Below are positions 12,276 to 22,120 of a stretch of DNA of 64,000 nucleotides, piece by piece. The notes under the pieces are model-generated. The model saw only the letters and a list, made by a program, of their open reading frames with translations. It did not search any database and had not been told where the DNA came from. Each line of letters starts with the position of its first letter. Position 1 is the first letter of the stretch. The position numbers and the translations under genes were made by a program. Origin of the DNA: Patiria pectinifera (taxonomy: Eukaryota; Echinodermata; Asteroidea; Valvatida; Asterinidae); the NCBI GenBank assembly GCA_029964075.1, contig CM057133.1, forward strand, positions 18,562,699-18,626,698, in the 5' to 3' direction.

Positions 12276-12720
12276 GGGTCTGTAGTTGAGGGGTATTCCC
12301 TTTGGAAACTGGACAGCCGCTGCGGCACCCCTCGGGGTGGCCCAGACCACTGGTCCCCGCACTGCACCCAACTGTCACGTCTACCTCCTAGTTGTTGCTG
12401 CTTTGAATACAGCAGGGTAGGCCTCGGGCAACGACCTTAGCTGGTCGGCCAGACGACGTGATGGGAACTGGCCGTCGGGGGTTTCCATTACCCTCCAATA
12501 CTAAGGTATGGTCTTGGGTGTGTAGTGGAGGGGTAGTCCCTTTGGAAACTGGACAGCCGCTGCGGCACCCCTCGGGGTGGCCCAGACCACTGGTCCCCAC
12601 ACTGCACCCAACTGTCACGTCTACCTCCTAGTCGTTGCTGCTTTGAATACAGCAGGGTAGGCCTCGGGCAACGACCTTAGCTGGTCGGCCAGACGAAGTG
12701 AGGGGAACTGGCCGTCGGGG
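12275..12720 (+). repeat. Two tandem 240-bp monomers of a non-LTR retrotransposon 5' region
   Basis: Monomers start at 12275 and 12515 and are nearly identical. They are GC-rich (GGACAGCCGCTGCGGC, GGGTGGCCCAGACCACTGG, GCAACGACCTTAGCTGGTCG) against an AT-rich background. A third copy lies at 15715-15912. They directly precede a fragment of a non-LTR endonuclease ORF, so they are best read as tandem promoter/5'-UTR units of a full-length-start retrotransposon. Confidence 0.7.
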
Positions 12721-13194
12721 GTAACCTCCCCCATTGGCAGTTTTCAACTGTGGAAGTCGGCCACATCAGGGCGGTCTCCTGCTGAACTGCAACATGTATA
12801 CGGCCACCGAGTCTAGCCGCAGACCATCCGTGACTTCCGGTTGTCAACCAGCCAGTCGTATATTGCAAAATGCTTTCCACTGGATTCCCTTGTTGTCTAC
12901 CGAAGGGTGTCAATGTTCCCGCGCAAAGCATGTAGGCACCTAAATTCTGCCCACATTTTCCTCATCCTAATGACAAGTTTCTTCAGAGATAACCGCGGGG
13001 CAGTGTGTAATCCCTCAGGGCATGCTGTTCACTGCGGAGCTGGAGAAGAGACCGCCTCTCGACCTAGATACGTGCCTGATGATGACGCCACTGCTTTAAA
13101 CCACTATTGGAGGGTAGTGTGTGACGGCCTACAAAAGAAGTTAGTAGTTGCTACATGGAATATCAGATCATTACTAAACAATGCCATCGCCTGA
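12721..13194 (+). pseudogene. 5' fragment of a non-LTR retrotransposon with endonuclease start
   Basis: The open frame ends in KLVVATWNIRSLLNNA (13132-13191). It matches the VATWNVRTLL-type start of the apurinic/apyrimidinic endonuclease domain of animal non-LTR elements, and the frame then stops. The element is kept at its 5' end and lost at its 3' end, the reverse of the usual 5' truncation. The remaining endonuclease and the reverse transcriptase are absent, and host lectin-gene sequence begins almost immediately after. Confidence 0.65.
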
Positions 13195-13267
13195 GATTTG
13201 CGAGTCTGCCGTACTGCATTATTCTATTTTATTCTGATACTAAGATTGATTGAATTTTTCTTGGTAG

Positions 13268-14682
13268 CAATTGGTTGCCGGGCGAGCCCAATAATTGGGG
13301 TTGGAAGGAGGATTGTGCTACAATGGATTATGGTACAGGTGGCTGGAATGACGTACCGTGTTTTAGCGCACGTGGTTACCGTGTAGTCTGTGAATTGTCA
13401 CGTAAGTCATATCTGCATATCATGGAAAACGACAGGCGAGTTTAAGTCAGCAATATCCAAGGGTGTCGTAATTTCATGGCGTCAAGTCTAACACAAATCG
13501 AATATCTTACTGGCGTCAGAGCATGAACTTAGAAGTACGAATCTAGCGCAATTACCGGCATTTCGATGCAACTACAGATCCGTCATGGCACTAGTAAATA
13601 AAAAGTCATAACGCACCGTAGTTTTTGTAACTTCTAATAATCAAAGAATTCATTAACGTTAAAGAAAGTAGTCGAGCTAATATTACAATATGATGAAGAG
13701 GTTGCTATCATATTTGCGTTATGACAGCCTGTTATAGTGACAGTGAGGGATCTGATGGAGGTGGGTTATGTCTTGGTGACAGCCCACATTGCTCGTGTGT
13801 TTCAAGCGGGTACTGCTTATATGGTGGCAGGTGCCACTGCTTGAAGAGATTCCATGACATGATGTGTGATAAAGGTTAGTAATTTGATCCCAACCAATTT
13901 AACCTGCCTTACATAATTCTACCAATCGACAAAGTCACAAACGAAAACCTCAACAACAAACAAACTATTTGACTCTGAATTGCCCGCGTTACAATATAAA
14001 AAGTTGGCCAATCGTCTTCGGTCTTTGTGGATAAAATCGGATCAGTCAAATGATTGGTCTGATGAAATCATGGTACAGTCATTTGATGATGACTAGAAAT
14101 ATTCATCACCTTTAAGCTAGATTTTCTTACAACACATTATCTGTTTAGCTGATGTCAGTATGAGTCTGCGCACTGCAAGTCACGTGAAAGAGGGAGAATT
14201 CATCGAATTAAAATGTTACGTGAACATCCCCAAGCATGACTATTCACTTCAAATTGAACACGTGACTGAACACTCCCTGGGTATAGCCCTCTCCCAGAAC
14301 ACAGGACTCGATTTTTTTCTGGATAATGAGGACAATGGCTACTATCAGGTAAGTATACAGACCGACCAACCGAGCGGCTTACATAATAATCCTTTTATTT
14401 AGTTCAGATACACCGTATCATCGGTGTTTAAAGCAACACATTTTGCGAAGGTTTTCTGAAAGCTATTAGATTCGGTGTGAAGTTCGCTCGACTTTTACAT
14501 ACCAAAACCGTCCTGAAGAAGACGCCACAGAATGGACTACGCCCGTCTATCCCGGCAACTGGCTAGGAAATGGGACTTTGCAAGAATCGTTTGCTTTCTT
14601 CAGAACACTTAATAATGAATTCATCATTCGTCATTTTAAGGTGGTGATCAACAATACCACTGCCAACGATATTCTGGTGTAG
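13268..14682 (+). CDS. C-type lectin / EGF-like / Ig-like receptor exons, copy 1
   Basis: Four phase-compatible exons. 13268-13401 encodes the C-terminal half of a C-type lectin domain with the mannose-type EPN motif (WLPGEPNNWGW), the WND calcium motif (GGWNDVPC) and the closing Cys. 13728-13874 encodes a compact Cys-rich EGF-like domain (CYSDSEG...CLGDSPHCSC, YCLYGGRCHC). 14149-14348 and 14470-14682 encode an Ig-like domain: EGEFIELKCYV, then DNEDNGYYQ joined to IRCEV, with Asn-X-Thr sites near the end (LGNGTL, INNTT). Phases run 1,1,1,0. The last exon has an in-frame TAG at 14680; a GT two codons before the stop (CTG/GTGTAG) is a possible donor, so it may be terminal or splice onward. The N-terminal lectin half and a signal peptide were not found; a retroelement fragment sits just upstream. 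Predicted cell-surface or secreted lectin. Confidence 0.75.
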
Positions 14683-14892
14683 TACCCTTGTCAAGAATTG
14701 ACAATGCCTTCGTCACTGTCATACGTGCGTATCATTATTATAAATAAACGCAGTATCACTCGGAACATTCTGAATTAAGTACTTTAAGAGAATTAAAGCC
14801 ATGTTATGTATGCTCAGCCAAAGTGCTTTTCTTTATCATTGTCCTTTAATTCACTCGAATTGACCTTTTCCTTGTATTACTTTTTTCTTTAA

Positions 14893-14939
14893 CAGCCAAC
14901 AATTCATCGCCTCGTGTCCCAAAGCCAACACACAATAAA
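14893..14939 (+). CDS. Candidate short linker exon after the Ig-like exons
   Basis: Pyrimidine-rich acceptor (TTTTTTCTTTAACAG) and a donor AAAG/GTGAGAC bound about 47 nt. In one frame it encodes a Ser/Pro/Asn stalk-like peptide (NNSSPRVPKPTHNK); in another, PTIHRLVSQSQHTIK, which would be in phase with the membrane exon at 20467. Which frame is used cannot be decided by eye. Confidence 0.35.
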
Positions 14940-15229
14940 GGTGAGACAAATGTGGCATTTTGCCTTCGGGTTCCTAATAATTCATTGAACATCTTTCATG
15001 AAATATTTTTCAAAGCTTCAAGTTGTTTTCTTTTTCTTGTCATGAAACAGTAAAAGGAGACACAGAACTTACGACAGGCGGCAATGCTGGCAACTTGTAA
15101 ACCGTACGATACCCATTGTGTTTGACATTATCCACAAGTCGATTGTTTCCTTTTCCTAGTACCGCTTTTTGTCGATCACGCGTCAGTCACGTTCAATTTG
15201 GGGATTAGTTTTACAGGCAAGTTTTTCTC

Positions 15230-15660
15230 TTTTTTTCCTGCCCGGGCAGGATAACCTCAGGCTAGTTTTGGAACACCTCTACGGGCTTCACAGCAACATC
15301 CATTTCACCATGGAACAAGAAAGAGATGGCAACATCTCATTTCTTGATGTTGAGGTTTCCAGAAATGAGATGTTGCCATCTCTTTCAGGACGGCAGGACG
15401 GCAGTCTTACCCGCAGCGTCTACTGTAAACCTACCCACACCGACAGATACCTCTACAGCAGCTCCTTTCATCATCCAAAGATCAAGACTTCAATCAACCG
15501 TGCCCTCGTCCGCACGGCATACAACGTCTGCGACAAGGAACATGTCCCCCAGGAACTCTATCACATCACTGCAACCCTGCAACGCAACGGATGCAAGTCC
15601 AGCCAAGTCAAAATACATTACCCCAGACCCAACCCCGGTCTAAGGATCGCCTATACCCAA
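15230..15660 (+). pseudogene. Penelope-like element reverse-transcriptase fragment
   Basis: The frame carries LEHLYGLHSNIHFTME, ISFLDVEVSR, then SVYCKPTHTDRYL and SSFHHPKIKTSINRALV, the conserved C-terminal palm/thumb order of PLE reverse transcriptases. Between FLDVEVSR and DGSL lies an extra insert created by an inverted duplication (see the repeat entry at 15320). No endonuclease domain follows; the copy breaks into a non-LTR monomer. It lies in the intron of the lectin/Ig locus. Confidence 0.75.
15320..15385. repeat. Perfect 25-bp inverted repeat inside the PLE fragment
   Basis: Arms 15320-15344 and 15361-15385 are exact reverse complements with a 16-nt spacer. The right arm is a templated inverted copy of RT coding sequence that keeps the frame open. 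Confidence 0.95.
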
Positions 15661-15714
15661 AGCCAACAGGTAAGGGCCCCTAGTTCCATTACCCTCCAAT
15701 ACTAAGGTATGGTC

Positions 15715-15912
15715 TTGGGTGTGTAGTGGAGGGGTAGTCCCTTTGGAAACTGGACAGCCGCTGCGCCCCCCCCCCTCCCGGGGTGGCCCAGACCACTGGT
15801 CCCCACACTGCACCAAACTGTCAGTCTACCTCCTAGTCGTTGCTGCTTTGAATACAGCAGGGTAGGCCTCGGGCAACGACCTCGGCAGGTCGGCCAGACG
15901 ACGTGATGGGAA
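15715..15912 (+). repeat. Third copy of the non-LTR 5' monomer
   Basis: Matches the monomers at 12275-12720, with a C-rich expansion replacing part of the GGCACCCCTCGG block. It directly abuts the PLE fragment. Confidence 0.85.
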
Positions 15913-16168
15913 CAAGGGCGGATCCAGAACACAATTTTCGGGGGGACCAACAAAAATGTTGGTCACCCCAAAAAGTGGGTCAAAGAATTACAGCGTTGGG
16001 TTCGGGGCCCGCTTAAGGGCCCTGAACATTTTGGATTCTAGATGCTCTGTGGTGCGATCGGAGGCAATTTCTGAGCACTTTAACCAATTTTTTTTTAGGA
16101 AAAGATGGTAGTGTACTCATTACCTGCCTTTATTGCGATGTCACATTTTTTTAGGGGGGGGGGGCATC
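15913..16168. repeat. Dispersed repeat copy (family B)
   Basis: Begins AAGGGCGGATCC and ends in a poly-G run. It shares GCTCTGTGGTGCGATC, GAGGCAATTTCT and TTTATTGCGATGTCA with 37120-37315, where AAGGGCGGATC is at the other end in inverse orientation. Noncoding. Confidence 0.6.
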
Positions 16169-16334
16169 GATGCAACTACAGATCCATCATGGCACTAGTA
16201 AATAAAAAGTCATCACGCAGCGTCCGTAGTTTTTGTAACGTCTAATAATCAAATAATTCATTAAAGTTAAAGAAAGTAGTCGAGCTAATATTGCGATATA
16301 TGAAGAGGTTGCTTTCATATTTGTGTTATGACAG

Positions 16335-17154
16335 CCTAGCTATTATAGTAACAGTGAAGGATCTGATGGAGGTGGGTTATGTCTTGGTGCCAGCCCACAT
16401 TGCTCGTGTGTATCAAGCGGGTACTGCTTATATGGTGGCAGGTGCCACTGCTTGAAGAGATTCCATGGTATGGTGTGTGATAAAGGTTAGTTGATTCCAA
16501 CCAATTTGATCTACCTTATAATTCCACCAATCGACAAAGTCACAAACGAAAACCTCGACAACAAACAAACCATTTGACCAAAATCAGACAGCTCAATTCG
16601 GAACTGCCCGTGTTACAATACAAACAGTTGGCCAATCGCCGTCGATCTTTGTGGATACGGCCATTATTAAACAATCGGTAAAATGATTGGTCTGACATCA
16701 TGGTATAGTCATTTGATGATGACTACAAATATTCATCGCCTTTAAGCTAGATTTTCTTTCAGCACATTATCTGTTTAGCTGATGTCAGTATGAGTCTGCG
16801 CACTGCGAGTCACGTGAAAGAGGGAGAATTCATCGAATTAAAATGTTACGTGAACATCCCCAAGCATGACTATTCACTTCAAATTGAACACGTGACTGAA
16901 CACTCCCTAGGTAGCCCTCTCCCAGAACACAGGACTCAATTTTACCTGGATAATGAGGACAATGGCTACTATCAGGTAAGTATACAGACCGACCAACCGA
17001 GCGACTTACATAATAATCCTTTTATTTAACTAAGTTCAGATACACCGTATCCTCGGTCTTTAAAGCAACACATTTTGCGAAGGTTTTCTGAAAGCTATTA
17101 GTCTAGGTTCGGTGTGAAGTTCGCCCGAGTTTTACATACCAAAACCGTCCTTAA
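16335..17154 (+). pseudogene. EGF-like / Ig-like exons, copy 2 (broken)
   Basis: Tandem duplicate of 13728-14682, beginning with near-identical intron sequence at about 16168. The EGF-like exon (16335-16485) has a 4-nt insertion near its start that removes the first Cys and breaks the phase at the old acceptor. The first Ig exon (about 16781-16977) is open and has diverged at one loop through compensating indels. The second Ig exon has GAA changed to TAA at 17152-17154, ten or so codons after the Cys (TYQNRP then stop). No lectin half is duplicated. Most likely a pseudogene; a short secreted product is possible. Confidence 0.7.
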
Positions 17155-17840
17155 GAAGACGCCACAGAATGGACTACGCCCGTCTATCCCGGCAACTTGC
17201 TGGAAAATGGGACTTTGCAAGAATCGTTTGCTTTTCTTCAGAACACTTAATATTGAATTCATCATTCTTCGTTTTAAGGTGGTGATCAACAATACCACTA
17301 CCAACGATTTGCTGGTGTAGTACCCTTGTCACCCTCTTGCACAAAGCATGGTTCAATTGTATTAGTAAACGACAGCATTTTTTTTGGGATCAAAAGTATG
17401 ACATGTTCGGTATCATTTTTCCGTACAAATATAGTAAAAATAATGTAATCGCACCTGCTCTGACGCAAAAATAATAGTGACAATTAGCCAGCTGTGGTTA
17501 GGGGGTATTTGAACACTTATTCGTGATATAGCGTGCATGAACGTCGGATTTGAACAGAGCCCCCATTGAAAATATGGTACGACCCCCCCCCCCCCCTCCC
17601 CCCTTTGTTGATTTAATGGATGCAAAGTGTCCGGAGGAAAAAACCTGTCTACTTTTCGGCACTGAATTGCTGAGGAAACTCCTCCCCCCCCCCCCCGCAA
17701 AATTTCCTGGATCCACCCTGCAGTATTTTACGCGGTCCAGAACCGCAAGGTGCGAGTCTATGACACGGGTGTATATGTGACAAGCGTCCGGTGTATACCA
17801 TACTTTATCTGCAAAATGACGTGAACATAACTTGTATAAC

Positions 17841-19817
17841 TACGGAAGCGTAGAAGGGCCAAAAGAAATTAAGAAAAATTTAGTTCCTATCTCGACGCGG
17901 CGAATTACTATCTCGCCGCGGCGAGTTACTATCTCGCCGCGGCGAGTTACTATCTCGCCGCAGGGAGTTACTATCTCGCCGCGGCGAATTACGATATCGC
18001 CGCGGCGAATTACGATATCGCCGCGGCGAATTACGATATCGCCGCGGCGAATTACGATATCGCGAAATGAATTACTATCTCGCCGCGGCGAATTACGATA
18101 TCGCGAAATGAATTACTATCTCGCCGCGGCGAATTACGATATCGCGAAATGAATTACTATCTCGCCGCGGCGAATTACGATATCGCGAAATGAATTACTA
18201 TCTCGCCGCGGCGAATTACGATATCGCGAAATGAATTACTATCTCGCCGCGGCGAATTACGATATCGCGAAATGAAGTATTATCTCGCCGCGGCGAGTTA
18301 CTATCTCGCCGCGGCGAGATCATTGAATAACTCGCCGCGGCGAGATAGTAACCCGCCGCGGCGACTTACTGTTTTGCATCGGCGAACGTCAGGCACGACG
18401 AATAGCGATACTCTTTGGGTCCTATGGAACGCCAAAGAGGCATTTAATGTGACCATCAAATCGGTGATGCACTTTATCGATAGGCAGTGTAGTTTTGCAA
18501 TCGGTGATTGACTGTCACAATCGGTGATGGATTTTCGCGAGTGGTGATGGATTTATGCAATATGTGATCAACTTCTGGCAAAACTAACAACCTCATCACC
18601 GACACAGGGCTGGGTTCTAATTTCTTTAGTTAGTACGTCCGATGAATGAAATAATATATGTAATAATAAAGTTGTCCTTTCTTTTTTTGTTAAGAATAAA
18701 TAAAGAAAGAAAACAAAGTTCAATAGGCGGCAACAGGTGATTTATCCACTTTGAATGCCAGATCCATTAGCGTACGGGATGAGGATGACCCTGCCAACTA
18801 TTCAACATTATAATTGCATCTCTCAGAGAACGGGGAAAGTAATTACTGTAATGTACCGTCTTTCGATCGTTACGACCGATTTGAATGAAATAGCTCAAAT
18901 CACCGTTACAAAGACATTTGGATGTTCGCGGGTTAACTCTTTAAACATCATTTACTCCCGTTTTGAAGGCCGTTATCTCAGAGATCATGATCCTACTATG
19001 TACTAAAAAATCGTTTTGATATGTTCAGTATTTTTCATTACAATTTGAAAAATAGGCTTTGAGTTCGTCATTTTTCAATACTTTCAAGCGTCACGATTAT
19101 TAATAAGGTTCTATCCATATGGAATGCAGTTACAAAGTTTACGACTCCCTCCTTCACGAGTTCTCCACCCAAAAAAAATGTTAACCTTTTTGGTTGTTTT
19201 CGATTGGTCTATACCAAGACCCACTAGAAGGCACGCAGAGTCACGCTAATTAATATGCTAATAACGCGCACGTCATATTTACGTCAACGTTGCGGCAAAA
19301 CCGGCCATGGTATAGTGTCCGGTTGACCGTGTGTTTTAGTTGGTTATCCCGCGAGCGCGAGTGGAACACGGATTAATGTAGAGCATCTATCGTGGCCCGG
19401 CCGAATGGTATGTGGGACACTAGACTAGGGCGGGTATTGGGCGGATATCCGGTGAAGGAACCCTGTCTCACGGCCTTTCAGCTCGGATGAAATTTTGGGT
19501 CGTTCCTCCATTGTAACCTCAAGCCCCCCCCCCCCCTCCACGCCCCCTAGGATGAAAACCCTGGCTACGCCGATGCCTCTTTGGCGTTCCATAGGACCCG
19601 GAGGGATCGCAATTGTTGTGCCCGACGCTCACCGATACAAAATAGTAATTTGCCGCGGCGACGTAGTAACTCGCCGCGGCGGGATAGTAACTCGCCGCGG
19701 CGAGATACTAATTCGCCGCGGCGAGATACTAATTCGCCGCGGCGAGATAGTAACTCGCCGCGGCGAGATAGGAACTAAACTTTTCTTAATTTCTTTTGGC
19801 CCTTCTACGCTTCCGTA
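17841..19817. mobile_element. Foldback-type element with long inverted termini built on TCGCCGCGGCGA arrays
   Basis: The left end (TACGGAAGCGTAGAAGGGCC, then TTAAGAAAAATTTAGTTCCTAT) recurs inverted at 19775-19817. Inside both ends are tandem arrays of the palindrome TCGCCGCGGCGA joined by AATTACTATC/GATAGTAACT-type spacers, about 480 bp on the left (17890-18370) and 130 bp on the right (19650-19772). Further in, GGGTCCTATGGAACGCCAAAGAG (left, 18417-18439) pairs with its complement at 19578-19600. The core (about 18500-19560) has no recognisable ORF. The element separates the Ig exons from the membrane exon of the lectin locus. Confidence 0.85.
17893..18365. repeat. Tandem array, 21-bp then 42-bp higher-order units
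   Basis: Starts as about 21-bp units (AATTACGATATCGCCGCGGCG). From about 18055 it becomes a 42-bp higher-order repeat that alternates a TCGCCGCGGCGA half with an ATATCGCGAAATGA half, in roughly six copies. GC-rich and self-complementary. Confidence 0.9.
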
Positions 19818-19884
19818 TACAACCGTATTTTATTGCAAATGTTTTTCCCAAAGTTTGCTTTTATTTTTGAAACTTGAATGTTAT

Positions 19885-20099
19885 TAACCTTCGCTCAAGT
19901 TGAGTCTTCTGATGTGGGACTCGACTTTAATCAAGTCATTTGCTCGCAGTGACTCGAGTCGAATACAGTCGTTTTTGTATCGTTACTCGAGTCGAGTCAA
20001 GTCGTTTACGTATCGGAACTCGAGTCGAGTGGAGTCACCAAAAACTGTAACTCGAGTCGGACCGGAGTCGAGTCATTGACTCCAGTCATTACAACTCTG
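19885..20099. mobile_element. Remnant end of a hAT-type element with GACTCGAGTC subterminal repeats
   Basis: Irregular repeats of GACTCGAGTC/CGAGTCGAGTC run into the terminus ATTACAACTCTG at 20088-20099. Its reverse complement, CAGAGTTGTAAT, fits the CAGNG start of hAT terminal repeats. No matching left terminus was found, so the copy is truncated. Confidence 0.55.
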
Positions 20100-20466
20100 C
20101 AATTTGCCCGACTTTGCACTGTATCTTTCCCACGTGGTGTTAAACATTTATCAACATACTTTTTATTGAAATTGTACGGTAAAGGCATATTGCCGATCAT
20201 GGGCGTAAATGCGAAAATGTACCTGTAAATATGTGTATACACTTTTGACCAGCGCCCTCCACAGTGAGATGCTATTCCCCCCACCCCACCCCCGAAATTC
20301 CCGAGCCGCTGCCCCTCCCCATCCCTCAAATCAATTGATGACAACAAGTAACCGCTGCTGCACTCGATCACAGTTGGCTGAGTGACTGCCATTGAATTAA
20401 CGCCTGCATACAAACAAGGTTTGGACTTTAATCCTTTCCAACCTTTATGTCTTTTTGCCTTTTTAG
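20100..20466. repeat. Intron sequence paralogous to the NLR loci
   Basis: Words such as TTTGCACTGTAT, TTTTTCCCA-like, GGGCGTAAATG, TTGACCAGCGCCCTC and CTTTCC.ACCT follow the same order as in 37640-37974 and 51550-51864, ahead of the membrane exon. The paralogy therefore extends beyond the exon. Confidence 0.6.
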
Positions 20467-20592
20467 ATCAACCTCATCAACAGAAATGGGTTTCAATTTC
20501 TCCGCATTTCTGCTGTTATGATAGCCCTGCTTGGCATTATGATCTTCCGTTTCTACTCGGTTAAGCCAAAAAAAATGAAGACGTCAAGGTGA
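20467..20592 (+). CDS. Membrane-anchor exon with basic tail, paralogue of the NLR transmembrane exon
   Basis: Acceptor TTTTTGCCTTTTTAG ends at 20466. Read in phase 0 the exon encodes INLINRNGFQFLR, then the hydrophobic ISAVMIALLGIMIFRFY and a basic tail SVKPKKMKTSR with stop TGA at 20590. This is the classic end of a type I membrane protein. The nucleotide sequence and its upstream intron resemble the transmembrane exons at 37975 and 51865. Relative to them it lacks about 5 nt before the hydrophobic part, and its donor GGTAAG has become GGTTAAG, so it now reads through to a stop. If joined to the lectin/EGF/Ig exons it would anchor them with a short tail and no NACHT. Linkage is inferred. In the ancestral phase 1 the exon is not hydrophobic, so it could also be a relic. 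Confidence 0.5.
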   Translation: MNLINRNGFQFLRISAVMIALLGIMIFRFYSVKPKKMKTSR

Positions 20593-20704
20593 ACTATTTC
20601 AGGCAAATAAAACATGAAGATTTTTTTTTCAAATTCTGTTTCATGATACATTTGAGATAAGCCAATCTAATCGAAATGTTTACGAACATGAAGGATTTTG
20701 CTCA

Positions 20705-21010
20705 ATCCATCTTGTATATAAGCGCTCGCCTCTCACCAAGGTGACCACGGTTCGAATCCTGGCCGCGGATCACGTGAGTAGAGTTGTGCGTTAGTTCTCT
20801 CCTGTGGCACAAAGGTTTTTCTCCGGGCCCTCCGGTTTTCCTCCCTCCGGAAAAATCAAACACTTTCGATCTCTGGCTGTGCTCCGTGGTCATTTATGGG
20901 TCGATGTGGCCGGCAGCCATAGGCGCTTTACGTGCCAGCGGCCCGACCACGTTGTAGCCGCGTTCTTCGCAATTCAGCATACTAACTGCGAGTAAGGATG
21001 ATGAGCCTCC
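20705..21010 (+). mobile_element. tRNA-derived SINE
   Basis: The tRNA-like head has a clear RNA polymerase III B box (GGTTCGAATCC at 20750-20760) preceded by GCGCTCGCCTCTCACCAAGG. The conserved body includes TTTTTCTCCGGGCCCTCCGG and TTTTCCTCCCTCCGG, a block shared by SINEs of many marine invertebrates. The tail lies near the AT-rich stretch at 21015. It is not a functional tRNA: the cloverleaf is not intact. Confidence 0.7.
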
Positions 21011-21239
21011 CAAAATATTATTATTTTTGTTATATATGTATACATAATTGACTTTCCGCATAGTTGTGGAAAACCCTTTCTTTTTCTTCCGATTTTTCTT
21101 TCTTCTTTTTCTACTTTTAGGCTACTTCTTCTACTGCTTCTACTTCTTCTGCTTTTTGTTTCCCGGTAATTCCCATAGACTTTGCTTTGTAAACGTCTTT
21201 TCTCAACGCCACTTTTGGCATTAATCGTTGTCATACATT

Positions 21240-22120
21240 ATTCAAAGTTAGCAAAAACTGTGCACTTTTTCATAAAAGTGTGAAACTTGGCACAGATGTT
21301 TATATTCATGCGAGAAAATGTTTTAGATGTGGAGCCATTGCAAATTTACCCTTTTAGGAGCGTGGCAACCATTTAAAAAAAGGTAGGGGGACTCATCATA
21401 CCCACAGGGAAAACGGTTGTGCCCACTTATCACAAAAGCAGAAAACTTCACAAAGAAATAATTAGGCTATATAGATTATAAGTGTTTTCCAGATGTGGAG
21501 CCACCACAAAAGCACCTTTTAGGGGGAGGGAGGGCGTGGCAGCCATTTAAAAATAAAGGGGGTAATTATTATGCCCACCTTGACAAAAATTGTGCCCACA
21601 TTCCGTAAACGAATGAAACTTCCCACAGACGTTTATATTCATGAGGAAAAAAAAACACAGATGTGGAGCCATCTCGAACACACCCTTTCAGGGGCGTGGC
21701 AACCATATTCGAAAAAAGGGGCGGGGTTTTAATTATGCCAAATATGGATTTTTTTCCCCAACATTAATTAAGAAATAAAACTTCCTAAAGACTTTGACAT
21801 TCATGAGAAAAAAAAACAGATTTAGGGGCATGGCACCCATATTGAAAACAAGTGGGGGCTGGGTTCTCATTATGCCCACCATGGAAAAAAATGTACCCAC
21901 AAATTCCGACGTGGAGCAATCGTAAACACACCCTTTTTGCCTACCTTTCATGAACGGATTACAATTCACACAGGCAATATACTCATGAGAATCTTTCTCT
22001 CTTTGAATGTAAAGCCATCACAAACTTACACTTTTAGAGGCGTGGCATCCATTTCTAACTTGGGGAGGTACTCAATATGCCCACCGTGGACAATTTTTGT
22101 CCTTTCATTTAACAACATCC
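21240..22120. repeat. Tandem satellite, about five units of roughly 160-180 bp
   Basis: Each unit contains AAACTTC, TTTATATTCATGAG, GATGTGGAGCCAT, ACACCCTTT, AGGGGCGTGGCA.CCAT and ATTATGCCCAC in order. Units are diverged and contain short indels. No coding capacity. Confidence 0.85.

Noticed and set aside
17893-18180. CRISPR-like array from the regularly spaced TCGCCGCGGCGA repeats
   Set aside because: Spacers are themselves repeated, the genome is eukaryotic, and the array lies in the inverted ends of a foldback element.
18272-19887. Arg/Pro/Ser-rich ORFs across the TCGCCGCGGCGA arrays
   Set aside because: Products of the tandem repeat in arbitrary frames.
20700-20775. Possible tRNA gene from the GGTTCGAATCC box
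   Set aside because: No acceptor stem or full cloverleaf, and the sequence continues into a SINE body; called as a SINE.
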